In this document: in pieces, positions 37,603 to 48,900 of the stretch
How the letters are laid out: every line of letters begins with the position of its first letter
How positions within the stretch are numbered: the stretch's first letter is position 1
DNA from: Strigamia acuminata
Lineage: Eukaryota; Arthropoda; Chilopoda; Geophilomorpha; Linotaeniidae
Direction: 5' to 3'
Assembly: GCA_949358305.1 (NCBI GenBank)
Contig: OX442315.1
Location: 24,392,427-24,456,426, forward strand
DNA: 64,000 nt
Translations under genes and position numbers: made by a program
Notes under the pieces: model-generated
Told to the model about the DNA's origin: nothing
The model's database searches: none
Seen by the model: the letters and a program-made list of their open reading frames with translations, nothing else

Positions 37603-40600
37603 CTACCTTAACAGTATCTCCTTGGGATTAATATCTTCCACAGGATTTGTTTCGTTGTCGCTGCTTGAACTGTGTGAATGTTTTCGTTTCTTCTTTTGTT
37701 TCTGAAAGTTCAAAATAACGATTAAACTTTTAAAAGCAAAAAATTTGGTCTCATACCTTGTGCTTTTTATGTTTGCGCGTATTTTTATCATGTTTGTGTT
37801 TCCTCTTTTCTTCTGAATTTGGTACTGGAGCAATCTCCACTGAAGGTGGTGCTGGTGGCAATTTGGGACCGTACGTTATATCTATCTCCATCTCCGCCGG
37901 CTCATCCGGTTCAACACTTACATCTGCACTTAATATCTCGCTTGTTGGACCCCACCGGCTTTCTCTGGTGCGAGCACTTGCAATTGCGAGTTCTCGTAAG
38001 GTCTTCGATTCGGCCGATTCCGAGAGAGGATTGCTCGATTCCGGCTGCGGCGCTACTACCGATTCGTTCTCCGTTTCCATCTGCGATATTTCATCATTTT
38101 CTTCAGTTTCACTCGCAGAATCCTCGCTAGAGTCCTGAAAAATTGCTTTAAACAAGTCCATAGAAGGTCTTTCTTCTTCCTTGGCCTCTTCTTTATCAGT
38201 TTTTATTTCTGATTTCGTTTCACTCGTATTTGTTTCTTGCTCCGTAGCTGTGTTTTCTATCATTTTCATATTATCAATTTGCACTTCTTTTACAACTTCC
38301 CTTTCTAGTTGTTCTTTGCTAGCAGTTTCTAACGTTCCTGCTGTAAGGAAATTAAATATGGAGAATTTTTCTTTCTTCTTTTTTTCCACACCGACCATAG
38401 ACGAACTGCAAACAAATATTACATTAAAACGAGGTTAAGTAACACTTTTCGCACAATATCTTACTCTGGGTACGGGTTAGGTACATTGAATCGCCTGCAT
38501 AGCAATTTATCTGGATACCACGCGACCTTCTCACGCGTAAGTCTCCCAAACATTTTCATTTCAACGGCTTTGACTAAATCGGTTTTATCGGCATCCTGAA
38601 AATTAATTCTCTCTGAGTATTGAAATCAAATTTTAATCGGTACAATCTTACGAGGGTTGGAGGGGGAAGCTGTTTTTCTTCATCGTTTTGTTCCAAACTG
38701 TTAGCTGACACAAATCGCGATGCTATTCCGGCTGCCATCGGCCTATACAGCTGAGAAGCTTTCTGGAACTCTTCATTTTCTCTAACTTTTTCCCATTCGG
38801 TTAATTTTAATAATTTCGAGTTCGCTTCTGCAAATAATACAATTAAAAATGATTTAAATTGAAATTCGAATTTCGTGACAAACCGATAGTCCCTGAAGCA
38901 AGGTAGCGTTCATATCGTTTCTGTTTATCACAATCAGTCGCAAATGGTTTAAATTCTCCAGGTTGGATTGGTTGTGGAGCCGGTTCTGGAATAACCTCCG
39001 GTTCTTTTTTCACGGAAGTGATTTTTAATAAAACTTCCTCCGTTATTAAAATGTCAGAACTATCTGCTTTTTTCACTTTCTGGATTGATTCTCTGATTGA
39101 ATCTAAACGAGCTCTATCGTGGGGAGCAATGAAGTTGAAAACCGATCCTAAATTAAACAATTTAATGTAAATTTATTCAACCAAAACAATTTTTTTTTAA
39201 ATTACCACCCGGAATTTCTTCGGCTAGAAGTATACTCCGGTCAGTTGAAGACATCTTATTGGAATCGGGCTTATTATTTGTCTCTTTAGACTCCACTTTC
39301 TTGCTTTGATGAAACGGTTTGAAATTTGAGGGAAGATTGGGTAGCGGAAAATGTTTTTTCATTGATGATGGCTTCGTAGCCAATTGAAAACCTTCTAACA
39401 TTTTAATCGCGTGTTTAAGAGCCTTGGCGACTGAAATTAATTTTTATAAATATCAATTTACACTTAAAAAAAAAATATTAACCTCACTAACCATTCTCTT
39501 TCTTTTTTACAGCGGCTTCCTTCGGCGTTTCTTCAAAATTGTAATTCGACATGTCTTCCAATAAATAAATGTCGTCGTCATCATCTTCGAATGCGCCAAC
39601 TCCAAATGCTTGACCTCGAATTCCAACTTGTCTTTTGGTCGCTGGAGTTGATGTATTGTCAAGTAGAGTAAATGCTGAAGCTAATATTGGGCGTTTGTCC
39701 AAGCCTTGATAGCCCAATCCCTGCAAGTTTTCTTTCGCAACATATTGTACTATTTCAACATCCTTAGGTGCAAATGTGAAATTTTCAAACTCATCGTCGG
39801 AGTCCTAATTCAAGAAAAAATATAAATGTCTAATTTTTCTTAATTTCATTTTCATACTTACATTATTACAGGCTGCTGTTGGTGGCAGCGAACAGCCATA
39901 CATTCTGACGTTACTCTGGGGTGCTTCTTCAGCTGGAAGAGCTTGTTTTTTAACCGATTTCTTAACTTTCGGCCCTATTCCTTGCCCATGTTTCCAGCCC
40001 ATTTTGTACAAAAGTTTTACACCAATTGAATTATTTAAAGGAACTATTAAATCCTTAAATCGTTTGTCATCAAACAAAAAAGCACTTTGTTCCTTCTGCG
40101 CAACCGTTCTTTTTCTTTTATTTTTTTCGTGTTCAGGAGCAGTAAACATTTTAGTTGTATGAATAGTTCTCGGAGCAATACCAAATACGCTCGTGTCCTG
40201 CGCAAGAAAAAAATATTTTTTGTTAAATTTAATTATCATAGCTAAAAAAACATAATAAGTAATTAATCTATGCCTCAGAATCCATGAAATCTTCAGGACA
40301 TCGTTCTGTTTGAACATTACGTTGCGATCGAGATGAAATAAATGTCGATGGAGCCCAACCTTTAAAAAAATTAAAAATGTTAATAATTATTGTGCCAATT
40401 TATTTATCCATACACTATTTACCTTGTTCAGTTCCAACACTGTTGAAATAACCAGCAGAAAAACCACCAGTGAATGCACCATGAAACCGTCGTCTACCTT
40501 TCTCGTCAGTAACAATTTGGTCTTCAGGACGAACAGGTTTTTTCTTCGGGATATCATCTACAAAACATAACGTGATTTTGGATTTACATTGACGCTTCTA

Positions 40601-40717
40601 ATGAAATGTTTATAAAAAATATGTATTAAAAAAATCGCTACCATCATCAAAAGGTTCCAATGGCTTGCCAAAAGCAGCGTATTTATTTTCTTCCTCACCA
40701 GCCATCATGGCAGCCAT
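37603..40717 (-). CDS. GPATCH1: G-patch domain-containing protein 1
   Basis: Nuclear RNA-splicing-associated protein; G-patch proteins activate DEAH helicases. About ten exons. The N-terminal DUF1604 block is clear ([47 protein letters not shown]), followed by the G-patch ([18 protein letters not shown]), then [21 protein letters not shown] and [20 protein letters not shown]. Further on come [18 protein letters not shown] and [19 protein letters not shown]. The basic C-terminus carries Lys/His-rich runs, a SSSSDNE patch and NPKEILLR. All follow the order of the human protein. The start [12 protein letters not shown] is likely, although an open frame continues a few codons upstream. Divergent from the SOCS gene, 266 bp away. 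Confidence 0.94.
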
Positions 40718-40983
40718 ATTTGTATCATTTACGTATTTGTACTCCAGCGCCGCACCGTGTTAAAAATGAATATTAACAATCAGTAATAGCGCATGCGCAA
40801 ATTAAAATTTTAAAAAAAAAAGCCGAGAAGGAAGCGCCAAGCCAAGGGTATTGAGTCAGTCAGGGAGGGCGACGCGTTTCTCGACTGAATAAATTAGAAA
40901 CCGATATGAAGGTAAACAAGACATCATTTCTCCAAGCCCACGATAAGACTATAAACATGGCACTCTCGCCATCCTAGTCAATA
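40718..40983. promoter_or_regulatory. shared upstream region of GPATCH1 and SOCS
   Basis: The two start codons point away from each other and are 266 bp apart, so promoter elements of both genes must overlap here unless the SOCS gene has distant 5' exons. The region includes a GC-rich patch and GCGCATGCGC, an NRF1-like palindrome near 40,789-40,799, which is common in bidirectional promoters. Confidence 0.5.
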
Positions 40984-42120
40984 ATGATGAATTTTGGCAC
41001 TTTAAAAGCCACATTCTCACGTCGCAGTAGTCGCCGTTGTCGCTCACCTTCTGACTCGGCACCCGACATCATAAGAGCAAATGGCGTCGCGGACAACAAA
41101 GAAGAAAGCCCGCTGCATTCGAGCCAGTTGGACGACGATGAAAAGCATCGTCCTGTCGTACTCAAGTCGAGCAAGTACAAAACAAAAACAGATAAGACTG
41201 GGCTGTGGAAAACACTTCGCCTTAAACTCGGCAGTAATCGACAGTGCTGGGATGCCAATGAGTCGCCATCGGAATCGGACGATTCCGAGCCCAGTTTTTC
41301 GCCCGAGAATCGACACTGTAAACAGACGTGTAAAGTGAAAACGAACACTGTGTGTCCCGTGACTCCGACCGTTCGTGTGACCAAACACGAGGATGATACG
41401 AGTGTTTCGCTGGTGAACGGCGAAACGGAGCCGTCGCATAATGCTTACTGTGAACAGTGTGTGTCGCCGTTGCCAGTTAACGGCGAGCTGACTTCGCTAC
41501 GACCGATAAAGTGGACGCTATCTGAAGGGAATGACTGTACGAGATCTCTTTCGTTTAGCAATAACGCGAGTTGCAACATAAGTTATGATTTTTACGCTTC
41601 GGTGCCTAATAATGAAATTCGCAGTTTGACGCGAGAATTGTTTAAATTGTCGAAATATGGTTGGTACTGGGGACCAATTACAAGGACAGAAGCTGAAGAG
41701 AAACTTTCGGACCAACCAGACGGTGCCTTCCTGGTCCGAGACAGCTCGGACGATCGGCATTTGCTCAGTCTGAGCTTCCGTTCGTACGGAAAAACACTTC
41801 ACACGCGGATTGAGCACTGCAACGGCCTCTTCAGCTTCTATGCAAACCCCGAGCTCGAAGGACACAATTCGATCGTCGACTTGATCGACGACTCGATGAA
41901 TTATTCTCAATCGGGGGTGTTTTGTTATTCGCGAGCTCGATCCCCGGGGTCGCTCTCATTTCCTGTGCGACTTACCAAACCAGTTTCCCGATTTACTCAA
42001 GTTCGCACATTGCAATATCTCTGTCGATTCGTGATTAGGCAATATACACGTTTCGATCATATTCAAAAGTTGCCTTTGCCGAGTAAAATCCGAGGCTATA
42101 TTGAAGAAGGTCATTACTGA
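40984..42120 (+). CDS. suppressor of cytokine signalling, SOCS6/7 type
   Basis: Adaptor that recruits a Cullin-5 ubiquitin ligase to phosphotyrosine proteins and dampens receptor and JAK signalling. It is a single 378-codon exon. Residues 1-215 are Ser-rich and disordered. The SH2 domain (about 225-325) begins [17 protein letters not shown] and holds the phosphotyrosine-binding Arg in [19 protein letters not shown]. The SOCS box (about 335-378) includes [17 protein letters not shown], with the elongin-BC helix, then [15 protein letters not shown]. The match is to SOCS6/SOCS7 (fly Socs16D group) rather than CISH or SOCS1-3. The doublet ATGATG is taken as start. Confidence 0.95.
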   Translation: MMNFGTLKATFSRRSSRRCRSPSDSAPDIIRANGVADNKEESPLHSSQLDDDEKHRPVVLKSSKYKTKTDKTGLWKTLRLKLGSNRQCWDANESPSESDDSEPSFSPENRHCKQTCKVKTNTVCPVTPTVRVTKHEDDTSVSLVNGETEPSHNAYCEQCVSPLPVNGELTSLRPIKWTLSEGNDCTRSLSFSNNASCNISYDFYASVPNNEIRSLTRELFKLSKYGWYWGPITRTEAEEKLSDQPDGAFLVRDSSDDRHLLSLSFRSYGKTLHTRIEHCNGLFSFYANPELEGHNSIVDLIDDSMNYSQSGVFCYSRARSPGSLSFPVRLTKPVSRFTQVRTLQYLCRFVIRQYTRFDHIQKLPLPSKIRGYIEEGHY

Positions 42121-42445
42121 ATCAAAAGACAAATGTAATAAAACTCTGGTATTTTTTTTCTTTCTTTTTTCTTCTCTCTTCAAAACTAACGTTGGAGTTT
42201 GTGAATAATGTGCGTGTAATTTTTCTTGCTTTAAAACCATCCTTTCAACTGTTAAAATGACATTTTATTGTAAACAAAAGGAACTCGATTGGAGTTTTCT
42301 TTGCTATCCTGTGATTTGGTTGAAATAAAGAATAATAATGCTTAGCAATTGAATTATAACTCCAAAGTTATCGGTTTGTATTCTGGAAGCCAATTATATT
42401 CTTCATCTTGGAAAACAATTCGAAAAAGAGGAATCAATTACTGAA
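42121..42445. other. converging 3' ends of SOCS and COQ9
   Basis: A 325-bp AT-rich spacer. It holds AATAAA-type signals for the plus-strand SOCS transcript near 42,325 and the 3' untranslated end of COQ9 on the other strand. No further element was seen. Confidence 0.5.
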
Positions 42446-45400
42446 TTAATTTGGATAAAGATTGATGCTCACTGTATTAAATAGTCCCTTGACAACTGGA
42501 CCAGAATTTGATGCCTGAAAAAAATAAAAAGTAACAAAAATTTTAATGAATTATTTGATATTTGTTTCTTACTTGATTAAAATATTTGCGCATCGATTCT
42601 AAATTTGCAACTCTATTTTCCAGAAACGACCAAGTTTCTTGATAATCGGGTGAATTATCTTGAATAAAAAATATTTCTGTGCTTTTATACACCGCTGCTA
42701 AAGAAGCTCTCTTCGTGTACCAATTGAACTTGAAAATATAATGTTAAAGAATTTAGTAAAAATAAATTGTAAATCAAAAGACCACACACATCAACAGATC
42801 TATCTCCTGCACAATACCAAATAGCATCGACTAGTTCAGTCAAATTTCGAAAAGCCGGTCCGATATTCTGAGGCATAGACATTATAGCCATCGCCTAGCG
42901 CAAAAACTCGATCAGAAAAGAATAAATCTTTTAAGTATTTGATATAATTACTTGAGGCCAATGATTTCTGTACGGATCGATCATCATTAAACGAGTTTGC
43001 ACTGCTCGTAGTAGAAATTCTCGCTTATTAGGTCTAAAATTAATCATTTTATTGAATTCAGAATACATTTAATCATTCGGCTTACTTCAATTGTTGCTCA
43101 GACTGAAGCTGAGCTTCAAGTTCGGAGTTACATCGAGCATAGAAATAAAGAACTAAATCTCCTTCACCCTTTGGAAATAACCCATGAGCAACACGTGGGA
43201 GTCCAATTAATTCAGCTCCTAAACGAAAATAAAGAAATTTAATACCCTGAAATTTAAGATTGATACTACGTCGTACGAACCTGCTGCTAAAGCCTCTTTA
43301 GTCCATCCATACTCGGGAACAAACCCCAGAGCTGCATTTAAAATTCCAGTTTTCACATCACTTTCGGACGATTCTGCGTCAACATCACGTGCAGGCAATT
43401 GGCTAAATTTTACCAAAATAAATTAAAGCGATTTTTAATACGTAATAAAACTACCACCTGTTTTCTTCAACCGTAGTTTGTAAAAGCTTAATCGATGTTT
43501 GATACTGCCTCGTTAATTTAGGATTTACCGCTTTGATCCGACTGCAATCTGATAAAATGTAAAATAAAGAAATAAGAATACTAGTTTCTTACGTATAATA
43601 GTTTAATCCATAAATTAGCAAGCCTGAATCGATAGTTACACAAAAAAATAAGAACAAAACACGTAATTAAATGCACTTTATCCCCGCACTAATTAATTCT
43701 TCAATTCGTCCAACAACACTTTCAATAACATCAAACGTATTAAGAGCGAGCTTCAAAACCTCCGCCGTGTGTTGCTTTGCAACTGGAAATGTCTTTCTCG
43801 CTGATTCTCTCTTCCCTTCACCTCTCTGAAACTTCAATTCAAGTTCGTAATGCGCTCTTGAGAAATCCAAACATCGTCGCAGTGGTTTGATAAAATCATC
43901 TTCCAAACCCTTAACTAGACACCAAAATCCAGTAACATTCTCTCGCGGTTTGTCCCGCAGAGCTAAATACCGAATCAGATTCACAGTTCCTGAAAGCCTG
44001 TCACTTTGATCCAACACATCTGTTTCAACTCCTTCATCCAAGCGAGTTATAATGCTCATAATGGCGGTTAAATTTGGACCAATAAAATACGGTGACACGG
44101 GCTGCATTGCCAGTGCTTCGACTAAATTATCTTTAAACTCGTGAATAAGCACGCTTTGCACTCCCGCGTGCTTATTGCAGACGAGAAGACATTTAATCAA
44201 TCGATAACGACCTGGTGAATCGTACTTGTTAATGTACTGATGAAATAACGCCAGTGCTTCCTGCCTAAACTCATGCGTGTTGCTGTTCAACATTACACCG
44301 ATCAAATTCTGGGCCAACATTATGTGTTGGGTGGAATCTAACATCGCCACTCCTAATTCCTTGTCTTCAATCTTTTTCGTGAGAAATGATGCCAATAAAA
44401 CACCTTTGTGAGTTACGCATTCTTCCATTTGTTTCAATAACACGTTGACTAAAGGCAGACATGATTCGAACGTGTGAAGGTGCGTGTAAACGCAAGGTAA
44501 GTGCGAATTCTGCATCTCTTCTGCAAATACTAGATAGAAAAAATTAGCAAGTGATAAATCCGAAAGTGGATCGTCGGCTGAGTCTATTCGCGAGTTAACT
44601 GTAAAGAGTTTGAAAAAATTGGATTCTAAACGTCTAGTCATTCCCACAATTTTCGCAGCTGTTCTGCGCAGCACGCTTTCAGCATCACCGATTTTGTGAG
44701 ATAAATCCATGTGTACTAATGGGTGATTTAATAATTGTAATAAAAAATATGTCATTTTAAGTCTTCGGTAATCCGCTTCCTCCTTCATCAGGTTGGAACT
44801 AGCAGTCAGTGAAATCTCTTCCGCAAATGGTTTGTAAAATTCAATCAAAAGGGGAACGACGTGGGATATTCGTTGAGTTTCGGGATGAAGATCGAGTAAT
44901 TTTCTTTCTTCTCCTTCATAATTGTGGGATTTTGGCAATGGCAATAACGAGACATGTGCGTGTAACGCGGAAAACACCCAATGCAATAACTTGCCTCGTT
45001 TTGGTGGCAAACGTTTGAAAATAATTTGAATGGGATTCAATAACGCTTTGAATTTGCAATCGTCGTGTTCGCCCTCAATTTCTTCCAAAAAACTCACGAG
45101 AACTTCTCTGGCATTTCCAGTCTGGGCGAACTCCGTTAAAATCTCTTCGCACGTGTTTTGGGAATTGAGTTCGTCAGCATTTTTTAAATGTTTGCACACA
45201 ACAGGAACCAGGCTCAATTCACTGGCGTCAAACTCCTCGCGAGGCCTTCGTTTCACTAATTTCAAGGCTTCTTCGTATTCTTCATTGTTCAGCAAATTGT
45301 TTAAATGATCGGCAAAGTTGATTTCCATTGTGGAAGACGTCAAGACTTGTCCAGTTTCGCAAATTGGAATCAACAACCACAAACAAACCTCACTAAAATC

Positions 45401-45524
45401 GAAAAGTCGCCGTCAGGAAGTAATTTGTTCTGTTTTACATTAAATATTTACCTAGAAGTTTGGATGACAAGTTGTAATGATTTCCTCTTATTAACTGGTA
45501 CACATATTTAAACCTCATTGCCAT
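42446..45524 (-). CDS. COQ9: ubiquinone biosynthesis protein COQ9, with a long first intron
   Basis: Mitochondrial lipid-binding protein that presents coenzyme Q intermediates to COQ7. Exons 2 onward (42446-43548, introns of about 60-80 nt) encode the family core: LNAALGFVPEYGWTKEALAAG, AELIGLPRVAHGLFPKGEG, RLMMIDPYRNHWPQAMAIM, VDAIWYCAGDRSVDFNWYTK, SPDYQETWSFLENRV. Exon 2 begins in phase 1 with no Met. The matching exon 1 is 45452-45524: it starts MAMRFKYVYQLIRGN, is basic and lacks acidic residues as a mitochondrial leader should, ends in phase 1 at CTAG|GTAAAT, and meets the acceptor TTATCAG. GLMN sits whole inside the resulting 1.9-kb intron. The exon 1 assignment is inferred; the core is certain. 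Confidence 0.88.
43667..45328 (-). CDS. GLMN: glomulin, intronless, nested in COQ9 intron 1
   Basis: Glomulin binds the RING protein RBX1 and inhibits Cullin-RING ubiquitin ligases; it is built of HEAT-like helices. One uninterrupted frame of 553 codons from MEINFADHLNN, close to the human 594. Matching segments are SLLPLPKSHNYEGEE, FLVFAEEMQ-type text, HQYINKYDSPGRYRLIKCLL, NKHAGVQSVLIHEFKDN, YFIGPNLTAIMSIITRLDEGVETDVLDQSDR, NLIRYLALRD and EDDFIKPLRRCLDFSRAHYE (given here as short pieces). The frame is open 18 codons further upstream (to 45,382), but an acceptor-like TTTTAG lies between, so the internal Met is preferred. All flanking COQ9 exons are on the same strand. Confidence 0.93.
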   Translation of the reverse strand: MEINFADHLNNLLNNEEYEEALKLVKRRPREEFDASELSLVPVVCKHLKNADELNSQNTCEEILTEFAQTGNAREVLVSFLEEIEGEHDDCKFKALLNPIQIIFKRLPPKRGKLLHWVFSALHAHVSLLPLPKSHNYEGEERKLLDLHPETQRISHVVPLLIEFYKPFAEEISLTASSNLMKEEADYRRLKMTYFLLQLLNHPLVHMDLSHKIGDAESVLRRTAAKIVGMTRRLESNFFKLFTVNSRIDSADDPLSDLSLANFFYLVFAEEMQNSHLPCVYTHLHTFESCLPLVNVLLKQMEECVTHKGVLLASFLTKKIEDKELGVAMLDSTQHIMLAQNLIGVMLNSNTHEFRQEALALFHQYINKYDSPGRYRLIKCLLVCNKHAGVQSVLIHEFKDNLVEALAMQPVSPYFIGPNLTAIMSIITRLDEGVETDVLDQSDRLSGTVNLIRYLALRDKPRENVTGFWCLVKGLEDDFIKPLRRCLDFSRAHYELELKFQRGEGKRESARKTFPVAKQHTAEVLKLALNTFDVIESVVGRIEELISAGIKCI

Positions 45525-45972
45525 GATTTAACGTCTGCTTTTTATAGCTGGGGACTGTAACCACACGTGATAAGAATTACAAATGGTGGCAAACACGTGA
45601 TACGAATTAGAGTCTATTACGTTTCAAATGTGGACTGGAAATAGAGTAAAAGAGGATTTCCGTACAAATTAGCTTCGCAGAGGCTATAATGTTTTTTTTT
45701 TTATAATTAAGAAAACAGTATTGTGTTTTATTATTGTTTTTAGAAGGTAAGTTTTTTTCCTTCTGTGTATAACATTTTGAAAGCGTGAAATATAAAATAT
45801 AAATTTTATTCTGTGGACTTTATTGCAAAATGACGTCATTTATCAACATGGCGTGAAGTTGTTGCGTCTGGTTAGTTTTGAGTTTCTGTTCAAGAGCAGC
45901 GATCATTTTCCATGAAACAGGATTAAAATGTTTATGCCATACGAATTCCTCGCGAGAATTTAAATAAGAAAT
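45525..45972. promoter_or_regulatory. upstream region shared by COQ9/GLMN and CARMIL
   Basis: A 448-bp region between divergent genes. It is AT-rich with a CACGTG-type pair (ACACGTGATAAGAATT, repeated as ACACGTGATACGAATT about 30 bp later, 45,565-45,610), which looks like a duplicated E-box element. The CARMIL leader follows. Confidence 0.5.
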
Positions 45973-48900
45973 ATGAAAATGTCTTCCAATTCTACGATCT
46001 CTAAAGAATTAAGTGGTAAGTGACAAGTTGCAGGGTTGCAAGTGCTAGTTTTAAGGGGGGTAAGGTCAAGTTACATTTGGCCGGATGTTATTAAAATAAA
46101 ATCCTGCAGGTTTTTGATTCGAAACATTTTAAATTACTAACATTTCCCTTCGATTTTAATATTTCATCACGTAGCATTAAAAATTAGGTGACGAGATAAC
46201 CGTGTTGATAACACATTTTGTTTTTCAGATAACGTTAAAGTAGTCTTGGGCAAAAATGTCAAAGTGGCCTTCAAGAGTAAAGTTCGAATGGAAACAAAAA
46301 GCGATAAAACCGAAAACAAGATACTAGTAAGTTGATTAATTCTGTAAATGTTCACATTATCAGACAATACATTTCTTAGGACCGTCCCCCTTAATAAAAT
46401 TGATCGATAAATCCATAAAAATCGTATTCAAACACGAATTATTATGAAATCCAATTCGTATTCAAATCCAATTCTCCGTTTAATGAAAGAAAAATAGCGG
46501 AAAGTATATAGTGGGAATCGTGACAATGAGTTTGCTTAACTGATGACCCATAAACTGCAAAGCGAGGAATGTGGTTTGTCGAGATGAGAGGAAATGTGGG
46601 CAGTCTACTAAAACCCCATTTTGATGACCGAGGGAATTCTCATCTTAAAATTTATGAGTTCACGGGGATATGAGTCAGAAGAAAGCGACCTGTTGTACAC
46701 GTTAATTTTTAAAAGATTGATTTAGTGCGTGAGTCATAGTGTTCTCAATAAATTAAGTGGCATGTGGGATTTCTTTGAATGAATTAAATGCAAGTTTGAG
46801 TTAGAATTTTTTTTCCAAATGAATTAGCCAGGATGCAAGAATGCCATTGACCTTTGCTATACTTGACAACACCTAGTCTTGCCAAGCTTAAATGTCAACA
46901 ATTCTTTTCTTTATAACAAATAAATAAAATAAAATAAAATTATATGTACAATCTTTTTTAGGTATTTTCGTCATGGCGTATATACATCATGTCGGTAAAA
47001 TTACCTTCAAAGGTGAAAAAAAAATTGAATTTATACACGAAATTAAACATTAAACATTGGTAAAAATATTTTAGGTGGAACATCACTTTCACTATAGGGA
47101 TATTCAAGGCGTGGAAAGCAAGAAACGAAACCAACTGTGCATCATACTGAGTGACAAAACATATTCGTTTTACACGGTCGAAAACGAAGACACGGTGGAC
47201 AACTTGATTAACCAACTAATTCTAGCTCTCAAAGTTATTTTCCCATTAACACCGATAGAGTAAGTGTAATTTTGAACATGCAAGAGTGGAAATTAATTAG
47301 ATATTTGTGTTTAGGCATATCATTAGAAAGATTGATGTCGCCCCCGCAACACGACTACAGGATGTAAATAATAAATGTCAGGAAAACATCGAAGTTGGTT
47401 CTTGCGGTGGGTTTTCCGTTCAGTACGCGTGCATGTGCGACTACCACGGACTACCTTACCGCGATGATGTTGCATGGGTGAGTTTTTGATCGATGAACGT
47501 ATTTTGTAATAATAATTAGGTGTAATAAAAAAAAGGAAATACCGTTAGTGTGTTCATTCACATCCTCATCATAATTGGCACTTTATCCTGTCAAACCAAG
47601 ATGATTGACTTCTTTATGTTGAGTTATGGAATCGTGTATATGAATAGATGTTTTATATTTTTACTAGGATGTTGATACGATATACTTATCGCACGATACT
47701 AGAGAACTCTCTCTTCAAGATTTTGACCACTTGGAGCCTCGGTGAGTATGTCTGGCTTTTTCTTTGCAGACGTGATTTTATATCATGTAGTTTAGTTATT
47801 TTATCCGTTTAATCTTGTATTACTTTAGCGATCTAATTCCTATCATTTCCGTATTGGAATATAATACTTGGTTTACTAAGTTCCGAGCTTCCAACATTCG
47901 TTTGGTAAGTGATTTTATTTTTTATTAAAAAAAAATTAATTAGCCTATATTTTTTTCTTAAAAAGTTACCAGATGCTATGGAACAACTTCTTAACGTCAT
48001 TCGCAAGTCTGTGTGCTTAGAAGAAATACATTTAGATAACATTGGCCTTCGTTGGTAATGAAACGATGTTTTTAGTTTTGAAATTTATTTTTAGAAATTT
48101 TTTATTTTTATTTTATTTCTAGGGAATTTATTCATAGGTTGAGTGCCGTTTTAATGCTAAATACACATTCAGTTCTCCATACGATTGATTTATCTAGTAA
48201 TTTAATTGAAGACAAAGGTCACTAAAAGTATAAATTTAATACTTAAATATGCTAACTGGTTGTTTTTCTTTGACTAAAGGTGCTCCTCATTTAGTCAATG
48301 CATTGATAAAGCTTCCTAAAGGTTTAAAACACCTTAACTTAGCTAAGACAGGTTTATCGGCAAAAGGAGTGAACATGTTAGCTAATGCGCTCGCTGTAAA
48401 CAAGTTTATGGCATCAACGCTTGCGTTTTTAAGTCTGGCCGACAACACACTCAAGGAAGATGTTAATGTACGATTTAATTTCAAATCTGGATTAAATCGT
48501 TAAGGTTTTAAAATAAAAAAAATTTATTTACAGAATTTATATAATTTTTTGGCACAACCAAACACAATAACGCACCTTGATTTGTCGGGAACAGATGTTG
48601 CTTTAGATTCGGTAAGATATAATTTGAACGATAAAATATGGCGAGTTATTTATTTGTACATTTTTTTAAAAAATATTTTTAGTTATTTGGTGCTATATTA
48701 CGTGGTTGCAGTCAAAAACTCTCTCATTTGAATTTAAGCCGAAACCCATTTAGCCATAAAAAACCGAAGGATGTTGTCGTACCAACTTCTTTTAAACAAT
48801 TTTTCATGACTACAGTAGCGTTACGTTATCTCAATTTGTCTTCAACAAAATTACCACTTGAAGCACTAAAGTGAGTGTCTAAATTGTGATTTTGAATTTT

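Noticed and set aside
40974-41439. Antisense frames of over 100 codons opposite SOCS
   Set aside because: Shadows of the SOCS coding frame in Ser-rich sequence.
43560-43625. Possible COQ9 first exon directly after GLMN (reads RFRLANLWIKLLY)
   Set aside because: No ATG in frame, and its donor would leave the wrong phase for COQ9 exon 2.
45329-45382. Upstream Met for GLMN at 45,382
   Set aside because: The extra residues do not resemble the family N-terminus and an acceptor-like AG lies just upstream; kept only as an alternative.
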